A stretch of 64,000 nucleotides of DNA from Trochalopteron elliotii (taxonomy: Eukaryota > Chordata > Aves > Passeriformes > Leiothrichidae): the NCBI GenBank assembly GCA_024734555.1, contig JANPWX010020113.1, forward strand, positions 1-64,000, in the 5' to 3' direction. A model generated the notes under the pieces. The model searched no databases, was not told where the DNA came from, and was given only the letters and a program-made list of their open reading frames with translations. Position numbers and translations under genes: made by a program. Below are positions 28,397 through 38,726 of this stretch, in pieces (the first letter of the stretch is position 1; each line of letters begins with the position of its first letter).

Positions 28397-29597
28397 TTGA
28401 GTGGCTGAAGGGACTCCACAGTTAAGTCTGACATATTTTCTTATATAAACACTATATCAGTAGGAAATAGTTTGTGACACAAATATTAATACCTTTCTGT
28501 TGTCTACATTTCTAGATGAAAATGGGAGATGTACATCATACTGTCACTGTAGCTTTGACTGTTTTTCTTTCTGGAAAGCTTAAGAAGCCTGAGGTTCTGG
28601 AAGTGAGAAGACTCTTCAGGTCATGCTAGAAAGGGTTTGGAAGACTTGACAAAGTTGCGATATAGCATAACCCTACTTTTCACCTAGTGCTTTCAGTTCC
28701 TCTGACTCCTAAGAGATCAATAAAAGGAGAGATGTAAGTAGTCTGTTAAAGTGGAACAGCAATTTTTTTTTTACCACAACAAATCACTTGACTGAGCAAG
28801 TATTTTTTTCAGTTTTGTTTTTAACAGTTTAAGAACTGAGGAAAAAAAGTTAAACTCATTATCTGTGCAAACTGATGAAAATCCAGTAACATCTCTAGAA
28901 GTCGACTTTTATTCTGCTTAGTTTTCATACAAAAATTCAGGTGGCATTCAAAGGCTAAGAATAAACACTTTCAGACTAGTACAGTTTTATATTGCCTGGA
29001 CTCTGATACAGCTTTCTGCCTGTGCCTTTTTGAACAACTGTGAAGGGAAGTCTTATGGGAAATGCAGAGATGGTTTAAAAGTTTTGTTGGCTGTACAGAT
29101 GCCCCAGAAATGTGAACACAGTGGGCTGTAAGAGGACAATGTGTTGACAGTTCCTATGTGTGACACAATGCTGTAGCAGCTTAGCATTCAAGTTGCAAAA
29201 AGGAAGGAAGAGGATATCCCCAGAAAAGGAAGAGAGTCACAAGGGTCATGGTTTTAGCTGCATTCCTGCTCTGAAGGTCAGGGAGAGCTTGCAGAAGAAA
29301 AGATGCTGTGATCAGTGTCTCGGCAAGGGGGCTCTGTGTGTGATTTGGTCATGTGCTTGCTGAGTGTGATGCTGTGTGTCTGTTCTTCTCATTTGGGGCC
29401 AAATTTTGCTTGTTGATCAATAGTGAAGCAGGATGTAGATGCAGGGATGGAGGAAGAGGGTGAGGAAATGCTTTCCTCTCTTAACACAAGCACTTCCCAG
29501 TGTTTCTTCTCTTTGTGGGATCAGAGCTGCACTGCTGTTCAGCCCCAATCAGTAGCTTCTGGCTTTGCTTAACATCTCAGGTCTGTAAAATGGCACC
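28397..29597. other. Non-coding stretch, nothing recognised
   Basis: AT-rich DNA between two solo LTRs. No exon or repeat was recognised. Confidence 0.5.
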
Positions 29598-29601
29598 TTG
29601 G

Positions 29602-30239
29602 TGTAATAGATGTGATTATAAATTCGTGCAATTAAAACATAGAAGGAAGTTATAGCAGATGATAGAATGTATGTTTTCTATAACCCTGTGAGTATAAAAA
29701 GTAACCTTAATTCCCGGACTGGGATGGGCGTTCACCAAATACCAGGACATGCTTTGTATACAATCTAACATCTCAATTTACACCAGAAAGGAGGGTGGCT
29801 TGCCAGGATGTAGCTCCTTGAGCTAATCAGTTCTTGGGCACCCGGACCATCAACCCACCATCAACACATCAACACCCATTTCGAGGGTGGACCCTGCATT
29901 TGACGACATCATCATCCCAAAGGAGGATTCCTGGAAGGTCCTTTCAGACTCGGCCCAGCACCGGGAAATCTGTTCAGGGTTCATCATCAAGTGAAAAGAC
30001 TGGGTTTGAATTTGAAAAACACAATACCTCTGCTGCCGGGAGGCACAAAATACAGTATAAGAACTCAGACTCAAACCCCAGCAAATCGTGGAACAGTGCG
30101 AGATAGCAACCCTGCTGTCAGTCGGCTGTTTCACCCAACATTCGAATGTTGTTCCCTGTGGCTGTCCCAGATAGATTTAAAATGGAAAAATAAAACTTAT
30201 TATTTTTCTGTCCGATTGGCTAGTTGATCATTTATAACA
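29602..30239 (+). mobile_element. Solo LTR, 4-bp target duplication TTGG
   Basis: The 638-bp element begins TGTAATAGATGTG and ends CATTTATAACA, flanked by TTGG at 29598-29601 and 30240-30243. A TATAAG box lies near 30056 and AATAAA at 30189-30194, which fits plus orientation. The 4-bp duplication suggests a class I (gamma-like) ERV. Its first ~275 bp occur inverted at 1-275. Open frames inside it (29834-30227) are LTR sequence, not genes. Confidence 0.85.
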
Positions 30240-30243
30240 TTGG

Positions 30244-31307
30244 GATCGTGCCTTTGGTGGCATTATTTACTTTTTTTCTTCTTATGCCACCTGTTCCTTT
30301 CCTCTATGGCCGAGTTTTGTGCAGAAGTTCATGATACTCTGTCAGTTACTTTGTCTGTGCTCAGTGCAGCTTTGGAAACATGAGCATGGAGATAGTTGCT
30401 TAAACCCCAAACACTCATCTTTTGTACGCAGAATAAAGCATGTGTGGGAGACTTGGATAATAAGTAGAATATAACTTCAAGCAAGTTATAAATAGTAGAT
30501 GCTTTTAATTTTGAATGTGAACTTGCTTGTGAAAAAACTACAGAAAACAGGCCCTTCGAATGGTCCCAAAATTATGCTTAATCTGTGCAATTATAATGGG
30601 ATTTTCAGCATTTAGGAATTTTAAACTTAAAGCACATCTTCAGTTTGTGTGCCAAGTTGGTATGTTTTCAGAGCACTTGTCTGGGAATAACTTCTCAGCA
30701 AGGAGGATTCTGCACAGAGCTCTAATGCTGCTTTTGGCCCTCAGAATCCTTCATTTGAGGATGAGTGGCAAAGCTCTGTAATATGAGAACAGAAAACGCA
30801 TATTCAGTGGGTGCAATGCACTCCAGGAGATCAGATTACTTTTCCCATATTTTTAAATGTGCAGCTAAATTGTTATTTTGAAGTCTTAATTTAAGTACCA
30901 GAATTATATACTGAGATGTTCTGTTGTCTTAGGAATAGTTTATGTAAAACATAACATACATAATAATAGTATTTTCCTTGTGAATATGCAACCAATCTGT
31001 GACTGCCAGAAAGAAAATGGGTTTTGATTTATGTTTTTTCTCCTTATGTGAGGATAGGTGATTCATTTCCCACATGGTTGTTCTTTAGCAAGTGACAAGC
31101 ATTTCCCTATTTTTAGAGTACCTGGCACTGCTACTTTCTTCAATTCTGGATTTTGTACATGGGCTGTTTGGTGGAGTAGTTTGTGCTGGACTTTGGGAGG
31201 GGATTTGGTTGGCAGTGCTTGTAATTTGTGGGCTCGATATTTTCTGAGCCTGAGAATTGCTGAGTTCTTCCCAAGGGAAACTTTTCAACAGTTTTCTTTT
31301 TCCCAAA
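30244..31307. other. Non-coding stretch, nothing recognised
   Basis: AT-rich DNA. No exon, RNA gene or repeat was recognised. Confidence 0.5.
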
Positions 31308-31526
31308 ACAACCTTGTGTAAACAATATTCCTTTCCCATAACAACAGGTGTTGTTTGCTATTTCTGTTACTTAGCCAATGGGAGAGGTGTCAGTCCTATG
31401 GACCAATAACATGTCTTTTAGCGCAGCATGTTATAAAAGGGATGGATGAATTGTAAATAAAGCCTTCTGATTTCTACTGCCTTCTGACTGGAGTCAAGCA
31501 TCTTTATTTCGTGTCCTATTGCAACA
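31308..31526 (+). mobile_element. LTR-like element with CCAAT, TATA and poly(A) signals
   Basis: In plus orientation the segment has two CCAAT-type motifs (about 31374 and 31403), TATAAAAG at 31432-31439, AATAAA at 31456-31461 and a terminal TTGCAACA ending at 31526. This compact layout is that of a retroviral LTR. The 5' end (TGTAAACAAT near 31316, or farther upstream) and a target duplication were not established, so the start is approximate. Confidence 0.65.
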
Positions 31527-34094
31527 GGAATTCCTGTTCTTTCAAAAAAATGTTTACTGTTTTTTCTGCAAAGGTTTTTTTTATGTTGTTGGTAGAGTAA
31601 GTGGAAAAGTAAGTGGGACCAGGAGCACACAAAGGAGAGCAGGTATTTGAGGACTCATGTTGCCCTCTAGGGTGAATGATCTTGTTGGGGTCAAAAGTGA
31701 GAAGTAACTGATTTCTGTGCCTGTGTGGATTGATTTAAATGTCAGTCAATGCTTGGGAATGACTTTGTGGCTTGAGTTGGATTTTATTTTACTGATCAAA
31801 AGGGTATTTCAGGAGTTACTTCTGAAAAAAGTGTCCATTGATTGTCTTTAGCCTCTTTTTTTTTTTTTTTAAATTAGTCATGCTGCTCTTAATAAATAAA
31901 ACATTAAGATCTTGGGGGTGGCAGAGCAGTGAAACAGACTACAAGCAGTTACCAGTTGGTTGCACTGGCTGCACTCGGTGTGAGGAAGGGAGTAACTGCG
32001 TTTGCATATTGTATTTTAAGAGACACTTTCTGTATAATGGTGAATGTAAAAGCAAAGTTGAGTGTATGAATGCAAATTCATGATTTTTTTTACTTTGTGA
32101 TTATAATAGATGCTATCTAGCATCTTTCAACCTGATTTCTAGACTTTCAGTGCAGAGCTGGCATAATGTAGTAGTCTGGTGTTGTGTGTGAGACTGGACA
32201 CAGTACTGATCAAGTGTGTAGCCAAGCGTGCCTGTTGGCATGTAAATACTTTAATTCTTTTGCTAAAAGTATGACTGTGCTAAAACTGCATAGATGTTTT
32301 TGCAGGACTTGTGTTTCTTAATAGTCACAGCATATAAACACTGTTGTCATACACAGAGATGTCTGTTCAGCATCCCAGTAGCAGTTCCTGTGAAATTTAC
32401 TGCCTCAGTTAATGCTGCTCATTTGTAATTTAGAACTTGAGAGAAGTGGGAGAGGTCCTCAATTGTTTGTCCAAGGGGTGCATCTGGTTTTGAGTGAAGT
32501 TGTCCTGTGTTATTTTAATTCCTTGCCTTTGGTTTTGGTAACAGCTTCAAATGCCCAAAACTATTTTGGGCAAACATTTTCAATAATGGTGATCAGGAGC
32601 AGCAATTATTCCTTAAAACTTAAGATGTTTCACTGTTACATAAAACCTATCAGAGTGTTGTTAAATGTTACTAGAATTAATAAATTTATAGAAATTTATA
32701 GAAATAGCTCCTGGTTCAATTCTTTATTGCTAAGTAGTGTGACAGGGTGTTGGCTTTTTAATGAGAGGATTAATCTGTCCTGACGAATAGAAAAATTGTC
32801 ATGCTGTACAGAGACTATTCTGAAATCTGTAGACTAAATATCTTAGTGTTGATTTGGTCTGCTGTGGCAATACATTAGAGGTGATGTATTTTTTTCCTGT
32901 AAGGTAATCAGTATAGCTGAATCTCTGCCTTCTTTTCCCTAGAAACCTGCTCTGCCTCTGCATAAAAGGCTATTGAATTCCCCATTTCCTTTTTAATGGC
33001 TTGCCTTCCCTGCTCCCCGCTGGCGTCAGCCCTGGGAGGTCACCAAGCAGAGCCCTGAGTTGCGGAGTGGTCCCTGATGGGGACCTGCGTGACCATCTGC
33101 TTCATCAGTTCTGGAGGCAATTTGGGAGCTGCTGGGGGGGCGTTGAGAATTAGATTGTTGATAGCGTTCCTACAAAGGCTGCTATTAACAGCCTGCTAGT
33201 CTCTGCTTCTCTACTGCAGAAGACAGAGTGATATTTGTGTTCTCATATCATGTTGTAAAATGCATGAGATTTTGCTCTTCCTCCTTGGAAATGAGAATAG
33301 GAAAACGAGAGCATCCTGAACCAGAAGCTATTAGGAGAGCATGCAGAAACCTGCAGCGATTTCTGCTTTGTCTTCCTAGCTATGGATTAGAAGGACTGAT
33401 TTTTGCAATGGGCTTTTTCCATAATGGCATTCTTGTATTGTTTGGTCAGAGCTTGCACAGGAGGAAAACAGGCTGCTGAATTTAGTCCTGATCTCTATTA
33501 GCTGTGGCCTAAGGCTATGCTGAGATTTATATCCCATTTGTATTGTTGCAGCTTAAAAGAAGAATGTTCAGAGGATGACAAGTGTATTCTGAGTAGGTAT
33601 GTTGTTTCATTTTCATATGAAACCCTTTTTTTTTTTTTTCTGCTTCCATTGGTCAGAAATGAGGTTAATAGGAAGAGAATATAGTACAGTGCTGCAGTGT
33701 CCCTGTTAAGGTAGAACAATAGCCTCAGATACAGTTCTTTAAAAATTAGCTGCTTTTATTAAATAAAGCTGCATTATGCTGGTGTGCAGAGTGCAGTCTT
33801 TCCTTTTTTTTCTTAACATATACTGCAGTCAGTGCTTCCCTAACGAGGTGGCACTATTGTTGAGTTAGAAGGATAGAATCATCATATTGCTTTAGGGGAC
33901 AGCAGGATTTAAAAGGAGATGCCTCACAGCCCTGTTTTACAGATTGGAAGCATCGGTTTAAGGGCATTGGCAGAATCATTTCCTTGTTCTTAGCAGCAGC
34001 CACTGCTGTGTCAGTAGTGTGTGGAATGGAAGTCCTAGTTGGTAGTCTGTTATGGAAACGCTGTTTACTGTTATTGTAGTACCGTGGTGACAAC
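31527..34094. other. Region upstream of the KLHL13 start exon
   Basis: Mostly AT-rich with no recognised repeat. A modest GC-richer patch at about 33000-33160 and an 83-codon open frame at 33228-33479 lie roughly 0.6-1.1 kb upstream of the first coding exon. Either could belong to a promoter or an alternative 5' exon, but no motif proves it. Confidence 0.4.
34080..34094 (+). other. KLHL13: Possible 5' UTR start of the exon (splice acceptor before it)
   Basis: The bases before 34080 read CTGTTTACTGTTATTGTAG, a pyrimidine-leaning stretch ending in AG that could be a 3' splice site. This would leave 15 bases of 5' UTR before the ATG. If so, the true transcription start is in an upstream non-coding exon. 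Equally, the exon could start further upstream. Confidence 0.4.
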
Positions 34095-34192
34095 ATGCCA
34101 TTGAAATGGAAAACGAGCTCTCCTGCTATCTGGAAATTCCCAGTTCCTGTGCTTAAAACATCCAGGTCATCGCCACTTTCTCCAGCATACAT
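34095..34192 (+). CDS. KLHL13: KLHL13, first coding exon
   Basis: This exon encodes 32 residues plus two bases of the next codon. The peptide, beginning MPLKWKTSSPAIWKF and ending SSPLSPAY, matches the known N-terminus of vertebrate KLHL13 (kelch-like 13), a substrate adaptor of CUL3 ubiquitin ligases that works with KLHL9 in mitosis. The ATG is the first after an in-frame TAG at 34077-34079. The exon ends AT and is followed by a strong donor, GTAAGTG. Joining to the A that opens the exon at 56470 completes an Ile codon, so phase is conserved. The antisense open frame over this exon is a shadow. Confidence 0.92.
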
Positions 34193-36884
34193 GTAAGTGA
34201 GAGAAATGAGGATAATAAGGTGGGAATTCTTTTCGTGAGACTACCCTGTGGCAAAATACCCTGTTACATATTAAATGACATTGGCACTCAGAATTTTATC
34301 TTGTTTGCTATGTAGACCCCCCTCCCTGATTTTATCCTGGGTGTTTCATGATGGATGTCGTGTCAAGTCTTTCCCTTTTTGTTGAAACATAGAGAAATTG
34401 TGCAGATTAAGCCCTATTCATAATGATACTGTGTATATTAATTTGAAAAGTTTGTGGTGGTGTTAATTTGTAGACCTGATCTTGAAATGACAAGTTAAGC
34501 TTTGAGGCTGGCAGGCTTTCTGTATAGTATTTATGTGAACATTTCCCCCTCCTGACTTTTTAATTTGGAAATTGAGCTTGAAATCACCTGCTGTATTGTA
34601 CTGCACTTTTGTTTGTGTGAGTTCTTGTAGAGATGAAATCATCCTGCTTTGGTCTTGTTTTATTCTTTAAAGTCTTAGCCTTAATACAAATTAAATGTCT
34701 TCATAAAAAGTTACAATAAAAGCGTAAAACATAAATTTGAATCATTCATATCTGAATACTTACATAGTTATACAGGTGTTCAATGTAAAGTAGCTTCACA
34801 ATATGCTTTTGTCTTGCCAAATCCTGATGCAGCTTTTGTTCACCTTTTGTTGCTGTGAGTTCTGTGTTAGCATATACAGATGACTTTTTTTTCCTTCTCT
34901 GAAATAAAACTAATAAGCTCAAGGTACTGAATTCCTTCTGCCTTTATTTAAGGAAGCAGCTCTTCCAAAAGGAGGAAGAGTTGCTTTAAAATGCACAGGT
35001 AGCAGTGTAGGTGACTTTTCTATCTGGAAATTGCTGTAAAGGCTACTGCTTTCCAACAGTATTCCAGCCGAATACCTACAATATTAGTACTTTTAAGCTT
35101 TTATTGTCTGCTTGCAGATCGGCTTTTGCTTCAGCTACAGTAGGTACATGCTGTAAGAGAAATGTGTACAGGTCCTTTAAATGTATTTTTTTTTGCTGCT
35201 GATGAGCATGGCATTGTTATGGTGGGGCTGAAAGAATCCAGCGCCATGTGCATGGTCACTATTGTTCTCGGGCAGAAGGGCTGAGGGAACAAACTTGGCT
35301 GTACAAAACCTGTGCTGGGCACACTCACATTTAAGATTAATTAATCTTATTACAAGATGTGGATGTGCTTCAGTCTTTTTATGGGAAGCATCAAATATAC
35401 TTAAGGCTACCAAAAGAGAAGCTATTTCCAATAAATTACTACCTGTTTTGAGTTGTTAAAAAAGAGGATTTAAATATAAGGAAAGTATCATGTTGATAAG
35501 AGTTGTGAGACATTTGAACCTATTTCAGGGAAACAGTGTTGTTAGTGTTTTATCTTATGCTGTTGTTTTTAAACTGTAGTAGTCTTAAATGCAAGAAAAA
35601 TCAGAACTAGCCCAGTCTGATCTCTCTGCTGCTGAAATGGAGCATTTCTTTTGTGTGTTGCCTTTAAAGTGCTAATCTTAGCCCTGAGAATGCTCCAGCC
35701 TTTGTTATGGGGATGGTGTGCTGATTATCTCAGTGTTGGAAGTATGAACAGGTTTAGTGATCATGTTTAAACTATATGATGCTGTGCTTATCTGGAGCAT
35801 GAGAAATATGTGATCAGCAGCCTTAATCATCTCTTGATAATGAGTCAGTGTATCTCAGTGCTTATGAAGACATTTCTTTATTGGCACACAGACCTGACAT
35901 TAGGAGGACTCGTATCTCTAATGCTAAAATTATTCATATGTTTTATTATAAAGAATGAGAAAGATTACAAAATGGCACCTATTTGATTAGGCAATATAAA
36001 TCAACTATTTTAAAAATCCCTTGTAAATTAGGTTGACCAGTAAAATAGGTGATGGGATTAATTACCTTCATTGCAGAGATAACAGTAAATTTGATACTGT
36101 TGTATATTACCTGATGTTTTTCATATTCGTATTTATAAGTTTTCTGTCATAAGTAGTACTCTGTAGACTGGCAAAGGGCTTATGTTTTGAGTAAAGGGTT
36201 GAGGAATAAGTGGTGTGTGAAATGGAACAGTATTGATGTAAAATAAATGGCCTTAAAACTCTAGAATTCACAGATGAACACTGTTACTAAATATTTTGGA
36301 TCTAGGGTATACAAAGGTTAGATTGAGCTTTTAATCCCTTTAATACTTGACATCTCAGTCTTACACAATAGGGAGTTTAGTGTAGTTTGGAATACAAAGT
36401 AGGAAGGTCTTAAAAGTGTTGTGTTTTTTCTTGTATTTAAAATGAAATTCCACTTTTTCAGGTTCCTCTAGTAAAGTTGACCTTAGCTTTAAAAGCTTCA
36501 TCTGCTTTTAAATCACCTGCTTATAATTTACAAGCAACTTATCTAGAGATTAAACTGATGATCAAGACACATAGATTTAATTAGGTTTTTTGTTCTGTGT
36601 ACCCAATAGCTGAACTTTGCCTTAGTTTCCCTGTCTCAAAATGCTGAGACTGGTGGTTGTGAGCAGGTTTGGCTTCTTGGATGAAGCACCTATGTACAAA
36701 GTGCCACTGCAAAATGTTGGCTGTCCTGCAGCTGTGCAGGCTTAGCTCAGTCTCTGCTTGGGAAGTTTGTGGTAGTTGCTGACGGGGGAAAATGAGTGTG
36801 AGGAGCTCGTCTCGGAGAGTTCTGTGCCGTGGTGAGCTTGTGGCTGTGTAGTATCTGAAATGAAGGACCTGCAGAAGTTGAGGT
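34193..36884 (+). other. KLHL13 intron 1, part upstream of the provirus
   Basis: This is AT-rich intron sequence from the donor at 34193 to the provirus target site. No repeat, RNA gene or alternative exon was recognised. Confidence 0.7.
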
Positions 36885-36890
36885 GTGATG
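36885..36890. repeat. Provirus target-site duplication, left copy
   Basis: GTGATG directly abuts the 3' LTR and is repeated exactly at 45736-45741 beyond the other LTR. A 6-bp duplication is usual for alpha/betaretrovirus-like (class II) integrases. Confidence 0.93.
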
Positions 36891-36974
36891 TGAAGCAGGG
36901 TTACCTGAGATAAAAAGGAGTTGGACATACAGAGAACGCAGATCGAGCCAATGTGGTTAAGTGCTACGTTCTGG

Positions 36975-36980
36975 TTTATT
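36975..36980 (-). terminator. Poly(A) signal AATAAA in the 3' LTR
   Basis: AATAAA on the minus strand, only about 16 bp beyond the TATA box. It therefore sits at or before the expected transcription start, and R must be short or begin close to the signal. The equivalent signal in the 5' LTR is at about 44706-44711. Confidence 0.75.
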
Positions 36981-36996
36981 TCGGCTAAGATGGCTG

Positions 36997-37004
36997 CTTA
37001 TATA
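36997..37004 (-). promoter_or_regulatory. LTR TATA box
   Basis: TATATAAG on the minus strand inside the 3' LTR. In the 5' LTR the same motif lies at about 45408-45415 and is separated from the rest of R/U5 by the nested LTR, so the promoter of the 5' LTR is physically split from its leader. Confidence 0.75.
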
Positions 37005-37289
37005 CATTTCTATATAGTTTACAATTACAGTGGCTTTTCATTGGCATACAGCAGAGAGAAGTATGAAAACACACTTTATTTTACTTACTGTTAAGGTGGC
37101 TATCACGTGCCTACTAACAATTCTACTCAGTGACCTTCACAACCTTATTATCTTTCCCTGACACCTTAACTACTAATTTTTAACTGCGCAACACTCGGCT
37201 AAGTATTTTTAACTGCGTCACAGGCTTCAAGGCCTCACTCAGGCCTTTGTGAAGGCCTCAGCTCGGGTAGTTCAAGGCCTAGGTAGACA

Positions 37290-37544
37290 TCATGTCCACC
37301 TTCCCTGAGGAATTTTGCAACAAATCCCCCTTTTTTCTTTTTGAACTACCCAGGCTGATTCAAAGGCACGATTAATTGTTTTTTGCACACATTTAAACAC
37401 ACAAGGTACAACTATTAATATAACTATAATAATAATAATAAAGAGAATGATTCCAAAATGGATCAGATCTTTGATCCAACCAGCAAACCCAAATGAATTG
37501 ATCCACTTGTCGAGAGGAGTATCAACAACCGCAATCTTTCCCAT
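37290..37544 (-). pseudogene. env: env 3' part: transmembrane anchor and cytoplasmic tail, in a shifted frame
   Basis: This frame holds the membrane end of Env. A Trp-containing pre-anchor segment is followed by a long hydrophobic stretch (an Ile-rich run of about 20 residues), then a Cys-containing basic tail. The frame is open upstream to about 37590, where it overlaps the end of the main env frame, so one gene has been split by a single-frame shift. It runs through the polypurine tract and stops 33 bp inside the 3' LTR, which is common for retroviral env genes. As it stands, no Env with both ectodomain and anchor can be made. Confidence 0.85.
37323..37342 (-). other. Polypurine tract
   Basis: On the minus strand this is a run of A and G ending in GGGGG just before the TG of the 3' LTR, the usual plus-strand primer site of reverse transcription. 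It overlaps the 3' end of the env reading frame. Confidence 0.88.
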
Positions 37545-37576
37545 ATTACTTCTTAGTTGTGCAAGTTGCTTATTGA

Positions 37577-38545
37577 TTAAGATTGCGAGTGATCAGATAG
37601 GTTCATGCAGCACATGCCTTCAAATTCTTCACATCCATGCCCTTGGGCGAGGAGGAGGAAGTCAACGGCAGCTCTGTTTTGAAGGACTGCATGGCGGACA
37701 GTACCAACATCCGCAGCAAGTTCACTCATATTAGATGTTATATTAATTTGTTTTGATGTCCAACAAGCTAAGGTTTGTAACTGGGTAAGAGCTTGTGCTG
37801 ATGCGACTCCTGGGGCAAAAATTGAGGCTACAACTACCATTGGACTTTGCCACAAATCAACTAAATCTTTACAATGGGAATCCAAATGAAGAGCACTGCG
37901 TTTAGATCGTCGGGGTGTTTGTGAAAAATTTGTGATTTGATGAATGGAGGGAGCAAACAAAGTTAATTTTCCAAAGTAGCATGGACCTCCTGCTGCTTTT
38001 TGAGGCACTGCTGACCAGGCTTGATCCCCACAGATGAGGAAAACACCTGGTGGTAATTGTCTTGCAGCATCTTGTGCTGGCACTACAAGCTGTGTCCAAT
38101 TGTTGCAGTACTCTGTGTTACTATAATACAATGGGGATTTAGGAAACAAGCAAGTGTTGCCAGCTTTGGATTGTCTCACATGGCCAAATGTTAAACAATA
38201 ATTACCTGGTGCAGAACCAAGGAGATCAAATTCCTGCGGTTCAGCACCCTTGACCTTAAGATTTTGAGCAATGACAACAGCTTGGGCTCCTAAATAATTT
38301 TTCGGAATTTTATGAGTTTCACACCAAGTTTCAGAATGCATGTGAGTGGATCCAACAGGCTGGTGACACCATGCATTCCAGGCTTCTACTAGATTTGAAT
38401 ATATTTTAGTTTGAGTCCAATTTTGGAACTCTATCATGGAAGACAATGGAACGCCAATTAAACAGGTGCGAAAAGGACTGGACGGTGTCACTAAAGACAA
38501 ACAGAATGAATCTTGTCCAGTTCGATTGGCCCATGTGACCCACAT
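37577..38545 (-). pseudogene. env: env main part: surface subunit and transmembrane ectodomain (alpharetrovirus-like)
   Basis: The 322-residue frame encodes most of a retroviral envelope glycoprotein. Visible in order are several N-glycosylation sites, a furin-type RRSKR site (residues 212-216), an internal fusion peptide bounded by Cys225 and Cys261, a heptad region, a segment at 288-305 aligning with the region before the disulfide loop, and CX6CC (Cys305, Cys312, Cys313). The cysteine-flanked fusion peptide is the alpharetroviral arrangement. A stop after residue 322 comes before the membrane anchor, which is in another frame. At the 5' side an in-frame TGA precedes the first Met, and the hydrophobic signal-like segment is in another frame (38546-38666). 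The surface part is short for the family. Confidence 0.88.
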
Positions 38546-38666
38546 GTTCTCTGGTCAATATCAAGCACTGCAATCGCGCCTTTTGCCAGGATAATATTAA
38601 AAACAAACAGTTCAACCCACAACATTTTGCTGGCACTTCCGGTCGGTTTTTTCCAGTTTCCTGCAA
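38546..38666 (-). pseudogene. env: env 5' part: signal-peptide-like segment, out of frame
   Basis: A frame starting at 38666 (MQETGKNRPE...) contains a short hydrophobic core (NCLFLILS) like a signal peptide. It continues past 38545 in a frame different from the env body, so the leader is disconnected from the ectodomain. Where the original start lay, and whether env mRNA was spliced to a gag-derived start as in alpharetroviruses, cannot be told here. Confidence 0.55.
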
Positions 38667-38726
38667 AAGAAAATTACTTATAACTTATAATTTCTCAAAA
38701 CTACTTATTTCACACACACACTAAAA

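Larger units (their letters stand above)
36891..37322 (-). repeat. Provirus 3' LTR
   Basis: The 432-bp LTR reads TGTTGCAAAATTCC to CCCTGCTTCA on the minus strand. It includes a TATATAAG box (36997-37004), AATAAA (36975-36980) and then R/U5. It matches the 5' LTR (44622-44724 plus 45407-45735), which is also 432 bp once the nested insertion is removed. Confidence 0.94.

Noticed and set aside
29834..30227. Overlapping 78-94 codon frames
   Set aside because: They lie wholly inside a solo LTR.
33854..34192. 112-codon minus-strand frame over the KLHL13 start exon
   Set aside because: It is the antisense shadow of the real exon. The plus-strand peptide matches the KLHL13 N-terminus with a proper donor, and the minus-strand product has no recognisable domain.
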